Part shown: piece after piece, positions 1 through 5,862 of the stretch
Layout: each line of letters begins with the position of its first letter
Numbering within the stretch: position 1 is the stretch's first letter
Source: an uncultured bacterium
Lineage (GTDB): Bacteria > Verrucomicrobiota > Lentisphaeria > Victivallales > UBA1829
DNA length: 5,862 bases
Reading direction: 5' to 3'
Assembly (NCBI GenBank): GCA_900549045.1
Contig: URNE01000168.1
Coordinates: forward strand, 1-5,862
Notes under the pieces: generated by a model
Told to the model about the DNA's origin: nothing
The model's database searches: none
What the model saw: only the letters and a program-made list of their open reading frames with translations
Made by a program: the position numbers and the translations under genes

Positions 1-366
1 ATAGGGAAATACAGCATAGCTGAAGCGGTGACGGAGTTTGTCAAAAGAGCGCGGATGGGGAAAAAACGGAAAGAATTTGCGGGCAACTCCCCGTCCAGTC
101 TGTTTCTGATCGTCGACAGCGTTTTTACAACCTACGGCGGAAGTTTCGGGAATTCTATGGTGCAATACATGGGAATCGCCTCGACAAACGGAAAAGGATT
201 CGCCAACGGAGCCGTTCATTTCAGACATAACGGCGGCTATGCCAATTTCGGAATGCTTGACGGCAGCGCTTCAAGCATGAATTTCAAGGCCGCCTATTTC
301 CGTTCCGACGTAACTTTCGGAGTTATGCCGGATTCGCAGATTCTCAAACAACCGTTCAAGGAGTGA
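1..366 (+). CDS. Prepilin-type / H-X9-DG family protein, C-terminal part (5' end outside window)
   Basis: The reading frame is open from base 1 to the TGA at 364-366, so the gene begins upstream. The GTG at base 28 is a possible start only by chance, because no ribosome binding site precedes it and the frame continues through it. Near the end is a segment reading RHNGGYANFGMLDGSA (His codon 226-228, Asp-Gly codons 259-264). It matches the signature of the prepilin-type 'H-X9-DG' proteins, which carry an N-terminal prepilin cleavage/methylation segment and are highly expanded in Lentisphaerae, Planctomycetes and Verrucomicrobia. Upstream of it, the stretch LFLIVDS resembles the strand before this motif in that family. 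Here the spacing is H-x10-DG, one residue longer than usual. The N-terminal prepilin helix is not in the window, so the pilin-like nature is inferred from the C-terminus alone. The product would be exported and anchored or assembled at the envelope. Its function is unknown, and it sits 3 bp before the glycoside hydrolase gene, in the same operon. Confidence 0.72.
   Translation: MGKYSIAEAVTEFVKRARMGKKRKEFAGNSPSSLFLIVDSVFTTYGGSFGNSMVQYMGIASTNGKGFANGAVHFRHNGGYANFGMLDGSASSMNFKAAYFRSDVTFGVMPDSQILKQPFKE
358..363 (+). promoter_or_regulatory. Ribosome binding site of the glycoside hydrolase gene
   Basis: AAGGAG lies six bases before the ATG at 370 and forms the last two codons of the preceding gene (Lys-Glu, then TGA). 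It is a near-perfect Shine-Dalgarno match. It decides the start at 370 over the later in-frame ATG at 397, which has no comparable site. Its position inside the upstream coding region suggests translational coupling. Confidence 0.8.
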
Positions 367-369
367 AAC

Positions 370-3300
370 ATGAACAGAGACGACAAAATCAGAAAAATGC
401 GGAAATACGCGTTTTCGAACTGTTTCCGTCCTTTTCCGCACCTTCTCCTTCTCTTCGCATCGTTTTCCGCAATGGCGGCACACTGGAGCGGATGGGAAAT
501 TTACAAGAATCCGAAATTGACCGAATCCCGGATTCGGATTGAGGACGGGAATCTGCAGGCGACCCTGAATCCGGGAGCCGGGAAACGGGAGTTCCGGGAT
601 CTTTCCATTACAAAGCCGCTTTCACTGGAACCCGGGAAACAATACACTCTCGAAGCGGTAATTGAGGCGGAGCAAGCCGGAGAGACGGCGATCATCTACA
701 AGCATCACGCCCCGTACAAAACCCTTGGCTTGAGCATGGTGAAAAAGCTTCTCCCCGGGAAAAATCTGATCATCCACAAGTTCCGCCCGGAAGAATGCCC
801 GCCGGGAAAGACTTCGCTCCTGACAATCGCCTGCGGCAGAATAAACGGGAAAATCACAATCACGGATTTTGCAATCAAGCCGGGACGCGGAACGAAGGTA
901 TCCTGTAAAATCCTTTCCGATGAGTGGAATGCGGAATTCAGGGGACAGACGAAAAAAGTCAAACTGCGGAACGGAGCAATCGATTTTCGCCCCCTGTTCG
1001 GCAAACAGCCGACGCGTGCGGAAGTGCTTCTGACACAAACTTTCCACAGTGAAGCCACTGGAACGATGCGCCTTGGCCTTTCCGCCGACTGGTGGATGGA
1101 AGTCGAGGCAAACGGAAAAAGAGTTTTTTCAACGCTGAAGACTGGAAACAACGGACCGCAGAGTCCGAAAACAAATTTCGCGGACATTCCTGTTCAGCGC
1201 GGAGAAAACACAGTCCGAATCCGCATTCTTGCCGGAAGCAAGGGCTGGAGTTTCACCTGCGGGGAACCGGCGGCTGCAATTGTCCCCGAGGAAACGGAAA
1301 ACTGGTGGAGCCGGAGCGTTCCGGTAAAAAACACGGTTGTCGAAGGGAGCGCTCTTGACCTTTCCGGGATTGTTCCGGCAGACCGGATCAGCACAAGAAT
1401 CGTTTACAGTTCCAAAGCCGGGGCTTACGCTTATGAAGATGAACCGGACAAGCCGGTTCGCCTGTTCGCGGTGGAATCCATGCCGTGGCAAATATTTTTC
1501 GGACGCAAGTTCATCCGTTCTGAAGAGGAGGCGAAAAAGGAGATTGACGCCTGGGTCCGCTCCCTCCGGCGGCGCGGATATGCGGCGGTCCGCATGCATA
1601 CCCTGGACGGAATCATCTGTTATCTCTCAAAGGAAGACATGGAACTGGATCCCAAGGCGTTTGACCGGGTGATGTACAGCTTTTACCGTTTTAAGGAGGA
1701 GGGAATCCGTTTGCACCTGACGATTCTCGCCTACAAGCTGTATTCCGAGCGGAAACACGCTGGAGAAGTGTTTGCGGACCGGAGTCCGCATAAAATAGGT
1801 TTCATGTTCTTGAACGAGTTCGAATGCGAGCGGTTCCGTTTCGGCGCGGAGAAGCTCTTGAACACCGTCAATCCCTATACGAAAATGCGTCTGGCGGACG
1901 ATCCCATGCTTCTCAGCGTGGAACTTTACAATGAAATGGAGGTCGGTGCGGATTTCGTGTTTTCGTTCTACCACTGGAACAAGAATCCCCGTTTTGCGCC
2001 TCTCCAGGAGAAAATCGGCGAGGCTTGGAAATCTTTTCTGAAACGCCGCAACCTGCCGCTGCGTCCCGTGCCCAAGCGGATTGAGTCCGGCGGACGGAAC
2101 TCTCCGGATGAAACCTTGTTCCTCGAATTCTGTTCGGAGCAGCTCGACCGTTCGTACCGCTGGGGCGAAAAGGTCCTCCGCGACTTGGGGTGGAAAGGGG
2201 CGATCGTGCAGAACAGCCAGTCGAAACGGATCGTTTACGGAAGCTCGCGGTGGCGTTGCTCCAATACGGTCGAAGCGCATGGTTATTTTGCCCATCCATC
2301 CCGGTTCACCGGGAAAGGATCGCAGAATTATCAGCGCAGTTCCGTCGAAGGCCTGGCGGAGCAGTTCCGCAGCATCAATTCGGTGCGGCAATATGGACGC
2401 GCATTTCAGACCGGGGAATTCAATCACGCTTTCTGGAATCGCTGGATCCACGAGGGTGGAATCGTCTATCCTGCCCTGGCGGCATTTCAGGGGCATCAGG
2501 CGATTGCCTATTTCGCCTCCCCGTACAATATGCGGCACAGCGGAATCTCCTGCTTCGAGATCGCGGAAAATCCGGTGATGGCGGCGAACGGTTTTCTCGG
2601 TGCGGTTCTCTTCGGGCGCGGAGACATCAGACCGGCAAAACATCAGGGAGTGCTGAATATCCCGAACAGCTATTTGAAACAGGGGACAAACGCCTATTTC
2701 CCGATAAACAGCGAGCAGTCTAAAATTGCGCTGATGACCGGTTTTTCCATCGCGTTTCCCGATCAGCCTGCTGCAGAGGGAACCGCATATCCCCGCAAAC
2801 CGGATTTTGAACTGACTCCTGCAAATCACGGTTTTGTCAACAGCTTTGAATGGACCAGCAATCTCCGGGACGTAAACGACGGATCATTCGATCTTGCCGG
2901 ATATGTCGCGAAACTGAAAAAACAGGGGATTCTCCCGGCGGACAATGTTTCCGATCCGGCAAAAGGCGTGTTCCAGACGGACACCGGAGAAATCACAATG
3001 AACGGTCCGGAAAAGTGGATGACGGTGATCACCGCCCGCACGGAAGCCATCACCTGGACCGGAAAGCCGGCGAAAAAGCTCGGGAATCTGACGGTTCTCT
3101 CCGGCACGAGTCCCGCAACCGTCGCAGCGTCCGCGGTCGACGGGAAAAATCTTGAGAATTCCTCCAGAATCGTGCTGATCTGCGCCACGGAGGCGATCAA
3201 CAGCGGGATGGAACTTTCCGAAGATTGGAGAACGCTTTTTTCAGTCGGCGCTCTGCCCGTTCTGGTCCGTTCCGGGACGTTCTCCGCAGAGCTCCTTGTC

Positions 3301-3462
3301 AAGCCGGGCAACTGGAAACTCTACGCGCTCGGGCTCGACGGAGAACGTCTTGAGGAGCTCCCGCTGGAAAACGTCGGCGGCAAGCTGAAAATTCAGCTGA
3401 ACACGGCCGCCTTGAAAAACGGCGTCACCCCGTTCTTTGAACTCTGCCGGGATGAACGCTGA
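370..3462 (+). CDS. Secreted multidomain glycoside hydrolase, clan GH-A (GH5-like), family not assigned
   Basis: This 1030-residue protein is probably an exported enzyme acting on a polysaccharide or glycoside. A basic N-region is followed by a hydrophobic stretch (residues 25-37) and an Ala-Met-Ala site, giving likely signal peptidase I cleavage near residue 36. Residues about 38-175 and 176-305 look like two beta-sandwich modules. The second contains SADWWMEVEANGKRVF and a GENTVRIRILAGSKGW stretch, like galactose-binding modules seen in PVC enzymes. Residues about 360-735 form a probable (beta/alpha)8 barrel: GYAAVRMHTLDG (403-414), NPYTKMRLADDP (501-512), then LYNE with candidate acid/base E522, and TGEFNHAFWN with candidate nucleophile E683. 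LFGRGDIRPA (747-756) and a C-terminal sandwich (about 860-1025, beginning FQTDTGEI) recur, as I recall, in GH5-like 'cellulase family' proteins of Lentisphaerae, Verrucomicrobia and Planctomycetes. The fold and retaining mechanism are inferred. The substrate is unknown, and no linker, dockerin or membrane anchor is visible. Confidence 0.8.
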   Translation: MNRDDKIRKMRKYAFSNCFRPFPHLLLLFASFSAMAAHWSGWEIYKNPKLTESRIRIEDGNLQATLNPGAGKREFRDLSITKPLSLEPGKQYTLEAVIEAEQAGETAIIYKHHAPYKTLGLSMVKKLLPGKNLIIHKFRPEECPPGKTSLLTIACGRINGKITITDFAIKPGRGTKVSCKILSDEWNAEFRGQTKKVKLRNGAIDFRPLFGKQPTRAEVLLTQTFHSEATGTMRLGLSADWWMEVEANGKRVFSTLKTGNNGPQSPKTNFADIPVQRGENTVRIRILAGSKGWSFTCGEPAAAIVPEETENWWSRSVPVKNTVVEGSALDLSGIVPADRISTRIVYSSKAGAYAYEDEPDKPVRLFAVESMPWQIFFGRKFIRSEEEAKKEIDAWVRSLRRRGYAAVRMHTLDGIICYLSKEDMELDPKAFDRVMYSFYRFKEEGIRLHLTILAYKLYSERKHAGEVFADRSPHKIGFMFLNEFECERFRFGAEKLLNTVNPYTKMRLADDPMLLSVELYNEMEVGADFVFSFYHWNKNPRFAPLQEKIGEAWKSFLKRRNLPLRPVPKRIESGGRNSPDETLFLEFCSEQLDRSYRWGEKVLRDLGWKGAIVQNSQSKRIVYGSSRWRCSNTVEAHGYFAHPSRFTGKGSQNYQRSSVEGLAEQFRSINSVRQYGRAFQTGEFNHAFWNRWIHEGGIVYPALAAFQGHQAIAYFASPYNMRHSGISCFEIAENPVMAANGFLGAVLFGRGDIRPAKHQGVLNIPNSYLKQGTNAYFPINSEQSKIALMTGFSIAFPDQPAAEGTAYPRKPDFELTPANHGFVNSFEWTSNLRDVNDGSFDLAGYVAKLKKQGILPADNVSDPAKGVFQTDTGEITMNGPEKWMTVITARTEAITWTGKPAKKLGNLTVLSGTSPATVAASAVDGKNLENSSRIVLICATEAINSGMELSEDWRTLFSVGALPVLVRSGTFSAELLVKPGNWKLYALGLDGERLEELPLENVGGKLKIQLNTAALKNGVTPFFELCRDER

Positions 3463-3606
3463 AGCGGCGTCCGCGGCACGGCAACACGGCCGTGCCGCGT
3501 TGTCAGCTCCGAAAAATCAGACGATGAACGAGACAGGATGAGACTCGGAATGTTTTTGTGACGCGCGGGGAAACATCGTCAGGCGACTGTTTCACGAATA
3601 AGAACT
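3463..3606. other. Convergent intergenic region
   Basis: These 144 bases separate the stop codons of two convergent transcription units. Apart from the hairpin at 3472-3499, I see no convincing gene, T-tract terminator or repeat. A short CGAG/CTCG pairing around 3529-3547 is too weak to call. Confidence 0.7.
3472..3499 (+). terminator. GC-rich hairpin after the glycoside hydrolase gene
   Basis: An 11-bp perfect inverted repeat (3472-3482 with 3489-3499) encloses a six-base loop, AACACG. It begins ten bases after the enzyme stop codon. Only a weak T run (TTGT) follows on the plus strand, so it may be an imperfect intrinsic terminator or a 3'-end stabiliser. The same hairpin forms in RNA read from the minus strand, where it lies over 100 bases past the ATPase stop. 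It could therefore also serve the convergent operon, though no T run follows on that side. Confidence 0.6.
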
Positions 3607-4362
3607 TCAGTCCCTTCCCTTGCCGATATTGGCGAGGAATGCGCGGGTGCGCTCATTCTGCGGATTGTCGACCAGCTGTTCCGCGGAGCCCTGCTCCACG
3701 ATGACGCCGTCCGCCATGAAAACGATGCGGTCGGAAACATTGCGGGCAAAATTGATTTCATGGGTTACAATCACCATGGTCATGTGTTCTTCGGCGAGCT
3801 GGCGGATCACCTTCAGGATCTCCGCGGTAAGCTCCGGATCAAGCGCGGAGGTCGGCTCGTCGAAGAAGAGAATGTCCGGATTCATCGCAAGTGCGCGGGC
3901 AATCGCGACGCGCTGCTGCTGTCCGCCGGAAAGCTGATACGGATACGCGTCTTCGCGCCCTTCAAGCCCGATTTTGTGCAGCAGCAGTTTCGCCTCTCCG
4001 ATCACCTCCGCCCTGTTGCGTTTCTGCACGCAAACCGGAGCGTCGATGATATTTTTCAGCACCGAATAGTGCGGGAAAAGATTAAGACTCTGGAAGACGA
4101 GACCGAAGCGGTTCCGCGCCTGCTTCAAAACCGATTTTCCCGCATATTTCCCATTGTTGAGAATACGGAGATTTTCGTATGAAATCGTTCCGGAATCCGC
4201 GGTTTCAAGCATGGTCGCGCAACGGAGCAGAGTCGATTTTCCGGAACCGGAAGGTCCGATGATCGAAACGACCTCCCCTTTCCGGACCGAAAAGGAAATG
4301 TCGCGCAGAACATTCAGCGGACCGAAACTCTTGGAAAGATGCGAGATACTGAGAATATCCAT
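3607..4362 (-). CDS. Polar amino acid ABC transporter ATP-binding protein (GlnQ/HisP type)
   Basis: This 251-residue cytoplasmic ATPase drives import of an amino acid through the neighbouring permease; the length is normal for the family. All nucleotide-binding motifs are present and intact: Walker A GPSGSGKST (36-44), Q-loop Gln91 in VFQSLNLFPH, ABC signature LSGGQQQR (144-151), Walker B ILFFDEP (164-170) with catalytic Glu169, D-loop SALD (172-175), and the switch His201 in VTHE. The FQSLNLFPH and SALDPEL wording is that of the polar amino acid uptake subfamily. It is the last gene of the operon, starting 9 bp after the permease stop. A GAGGTG site five bases before the ATG overlaps that stop codon. 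The amino acid carried cannot be told from the ATPase. I give no gene symbol because GlnQ, HisP, ArtP and similar proteins cannot be separated by eye. Confidence 0.95.
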   Translation of the reverse strand: MDILSISHLSKSFGPLNVLRDISFSVRKGEVVSIIGPSGSGKSTLLRCATMLETADSGTISYENLRILNNGKYAGKSVLKQARNRFGLVFQSLNLFPHYSVLKNIIDAPVCVQKRNRAEVIGEAKLLLHKIGLEGREDAYPYQLSGGQQQRVAIARALAMNPDILFFDEPTSALDPELTAEILKVIRQLAEEHMTMVIVTHEINFARNVSDRIVFMADGVIVEQGSAEQLVDNPQNERTRAFLANIGKGRD

Positions 4363-4367
4363 AGCTT

Positions 4368-4373
4368 CACCTC
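4368..4373 (-). promoter_or_regulatory. Ribosome binding site of the ATPase gene, overlapping the permease stop
   Basis: Read on the minus strand, GAGGTG lies five bases before the ATPase ATG (4362-4360) and shares bases with the permease TGA (4374-4372). The arrangement TGAGGTGAAGCTATG suggests that a ribosome finishing the permease can restart on the ATPase. Confidence 0.7.
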
Positions 4374-5022
4374 ACCGGTAATAATTGAGCCGTTTTTCGA
4401 GCAGCCCCATTCCGGCGGCGACAACGAAATTGAAAATGTAATAGAATACGCCGGCCACGACAAACGGAACCATCGTCGTGTGCGCGCTGGAAATCTGTTT
4501 GGCGATAGTGAACATCTCCAGAACCGAAAGCGAGAAGGCTAGCGACGTGTCCTTCACGAGGGTGATCACCTCGTTCGTCACCGGCGGAATGATCCGCTTG
4601 ATCACCTGCGGCAGAATGATTTTGAAGAACGTCTGCGGCGCGGAATATCCGAGCACGCGTGCGGCTTCGTACTGCCCGACCGCCATGGATTCAATGCCGC
4701 CGCGGTAGATCTCCGCAAAATACGCGGCGTAATTCAGCGAAAACGCTATGATGACCGCAACAAAGCGGTAGCCGCTCGGCAGCGAAATGTGAAAAAAGTA
4801 ATACGGTCCGAAAAAACAGACCAGAAGCTGAAGCATAAGCGGTGTTCCGCGCATAACCGAAATGTATACGCGGAACACATTGCGGACGATGCCGAACTTC
4901 GACATCCTGCCGAGCGCGACAAGAAGTCCAAGCGGGAGGGCGAATACAAGTGTCAGCACAAAAATTTCCACCGACACCAGAAGCCCGCTCAGGAGCTCGG
5001 CAAACATGTTCGGATAGTTCAT
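4372..5022 (-). CDS. Polar amino acid ABC transporter permease (HisM/GlnP type)
   Basis: This 216-residue inner-membrane protein forms the translocation path of the importer. Hydrophobic segments at about 12-36, 57-78, 86-104, 148-166 and 182-206 fit the five-helix topology of this family. RGTPLMLQLL (58-67) is a hallmark of polar amino acid permeases. The EAA loop that docks on the ATPase runs from about 119 to 138 (EAARVLGYSAPQTFFKIILP), with the conserved Gly125. The ATG at 5022 is preceded by only a weak site, GTGAAG (5033-5028), five bases away and just past the stop of the upstream gene. The next in-frame ATG at 5007 has nothing better, so I keep the longer form. As the only permease gene in the operon, it should act as a homodimer, as is known for many transporters of this class. 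Confidence 0.93.
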   Translation of the reverse strand: MNYPNMFAELLSGLLVSVEIFVLTLVFALPLGLLVALGRMSKFGIVRNVFRVYISVMRGTPLMLQLLVCFFGPYYFFHISLPSGYRFVAVIIAFSLNYAAYFAEIYRGGIESMAVGQYEAARVLGYSAPQTFFKIILPQVIKRIIPPVTNEVITLVKDTSLAFSLSVLEMFTIAKQISSAHTTMVPFVVAGVFYYIFNFVVAAGMGLLEKRLNYYR

Positions 5023-5035
5023 CGCCGCTTCACGG

Positions 5036-5824
5036 TCACGGTTTGAGAATCAGGACGTTCTGCCCGTTGAAGTACTGACCGGAAATCTTGGCGGCCGTTC
5101 CGTCGGCGACCATCTCCTTGAGAGTCTTCTGGACCGCGTCGCGAAGTTCCTTGTTGCCCTTGCGGAAACCGATTCCGTACTTTTCCGTCAGAATCGTTTC
5201 AGGAAGCATGACGAATTTGCCGTTGCTCTGCTGAATCTTCAGCTGGGCAACGCCGATATCCATCGCGACCGCCTGAACGGTTCCCTGTTCGAGTTCGGTA
5301 ACCGCGTTGTTGTAAGTCGGAGTGACGATCATCTGCTTGAAGGTCTTGCCGAGAGCCTCTTTCGCGCCGCCCTTCATGAGAGCTTTCTGAACCGGCGTAT
5401 CGGTCTGAACCGCAACGGTTTTCCCGGCGAGATCGGCAAGCTTGCGGATCGGGGAATCCTTGCGGACAAGCACGACCTGACTGTTGTCGACATAGGGTTC
5501 GCTCCATTCATACGCCTCTTCGCGGCCGTTCATGGTGAAGCCGTTCCAGATGCAGTCGATTGAGCCGGAGTTCAGCTCCATGTCTTTCGCATCCCAGTTG
5601 ATCGGCTTGAGGACGATTTCCCAGCCGTTGCGTTTTGCGACTTCGCGGGCGAGATCAAGGTCAAATCCCTTGTAGACGCCGTTTTCCTTGTAGCCATACG
5701 GCGGAAAATCCGCGTCGAAGCCGACGGTGAAAGTTTTCTTTCCGCTGTTCGCATCGGAACAGGCGGTGAACAGAGTAACGGCCGCCACGCAGGCAATGAC
5801 CACGGCTAAAACACGTTTCAGCAT
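5036..5824 (-). CDS. Amino acid ABC transporter substrate-binding lipoprotein (SBP_bac_3 family)
   Basis: This 262-residue exported binding protein captures the substrate and delivers it to the permease. A basic start (MLKR), a hydrophobic core (5-19) and FTAC ending at Cys22 form a lipoprotein signal peptide, so the mature protein is probably lipid-anchored. Phe at the -3 site of the lipobox is less usual than Leu. The mature part follows the family pattern: FTVGFDADFPPYGYKENG (32-49), GFDLDLAREVAKRNG (53-67), the ligand-site segment IWNGFTMNGR (92-101) with Arg101 expected to hold the substrate carboxylate, WSEPY (107-111), LAGKTVAVQ (132-140), and AVAMD with Asp189, the probable amino-group ligand by analogy with HisJ. 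TDTPV at 141-145 replaces the more common Gly-Ser/Thr loop. It is the first gene of the operon, with the permease starting 13 bp after its stop. The substrate is not determined; glutamine, arginine, cystine and others are possible. Confidence 0.93.
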   Translation of the reverse strand: MLKRVLAVVIACVAAVTLFTACSDANSGKKTFTVGFDADFPPYGYKENGVYKGFDLDLAREVAKRNGWEIVLKPINWDAKDMELNSGSIDCIWNGFTMNGREEAYEWSEPYVDNSQVVLVRKDSPIRKLADLAGKTVAVQTDTPVQKALMKGGAKEALGKTFKQMIVTPTYNNAVTELEQGTVQAVAMDIGVAQLKIQQSNGKFVMLPETILTEKYGIGFRKGNKELRDAVQKTLKEMVADGTAAKISGQYFNGQNVLILKP

Positions 5825-5862
5825 TTTTTGCTCTCTTTCGTTGGTTAAAATTTCTAGGAGTG
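5825..5862 (-). promoter_or_regulatory. Leader and ribosome binding site of the ABC transporter operon
   Basis: On the minus strand, AGAGAG (5836-5831) lies six bases before the ATG at 5824 and supports that start. The remaining bases to the window edge are AT-rich, but I cannot place a convincing -10/-35 pair. The promoter may lie beyond the window. Confidence 0.5.

Noticed and set aside
28..366. Complete small gene starting at GTG 28
   Set aside because: The frame is open to base 1, no ribosome binding site precedes base 28, and the family has an N-terminal prepilin segment absent here. It is the 3' part of a longer gene.
1627..2829. A 400-codon open frame on the minus strand, wholly inside the glycoside hydrolase gene
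   Set aside because: It lies antisense to a gene with convincing domains and catalytic motifs. Its translation shows no recognisable domain, and its openness is explained by the codon bias of the sense strand.
397..3462. Alternative start of the glycoside hydrolase at the in-frame ATG 397, giving a shorter signal-peptide N-region
   Set aside because: No Shine-Dalgarno match precedes 397, while AAGGAG is ideally placed for 370. The longer basic N-region is still compatible with export.
3485..3494. Ten-base palindrome CACGGCCGTG as a possible operator site
   Set aside because: It lies within the loop and right arm of the terminator hairpin, downstream of both operons, and is explained by that stem.
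3579..3761. Small minus-strand frame of 60 codons overlapping the ATPase 3' end
   Set aside because: It overlaps the conserved C-terminal part of the ATPase in another frame and has no recognisable content or start signal.

Overview
The window looks like a piece of a chromosome from a gut-type bacterium of the Lentisphaerota (Victivallis-like) or a close PVC relative. This is an inference. It rests on a pseudopilin-like protein of the H-X9-DG kind lying directly before a large secreted glycoside hydrolase, a pairing typical of that group, and on moderately GC-rich DNA with dense genes. No rRNA or marker gene is present to fix the taxonomy. No mobile element, CRISPR array, tRNA or phage gene was seen.

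Left half, plus strand (1-3462). The window opens inside a gene for a prepilin-type / H-X9-DG protein, of which only the C-terminal part is present. Three bases after its stop comes a 1030-residue secreted multidomain enzyme: signal peptide, two probable beta-sandwich modules, a clan GH-A type (beta/alpha)8 barrel with both candidate catalytic glutamates, and a C-terminal beta-sandwich. The two genes are almost certainly co-transcribed and probably translationally coupled. A strong GC hairpin ten bases past the enzyme stop closes the unit.

Middle (3463-3606). This is a 144-bp convergent intergenic region holding the hairpin and nothing else I can support.

Right half, minus strand (3607-5862). 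A compact three-gene operon encodes a polar amino acid ABC importer, transcribed in the order substrate-binding lipoprotein, permease, ATPase, with gaps of 13 and 9 bp. All three proteins look intact. Only one permease gene is present, so the membrane part is presumably a homodimer. The 38 bases before the first gene carry its ribosome binding site; the promoter was not resolved and may lie outside the window.

The two halves are probably functionally separate: polysaccharide or glycoside breakdown at the cell surface or outside it, and amino acid uptake. The most interesting part is the pseudopilin-enzyme pair. The enzyme belongs to a group I recognise from genome annotation of PVC bacteria as a poorly characterised GH5-like set. 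Its substrate cannot be read from the sequence.
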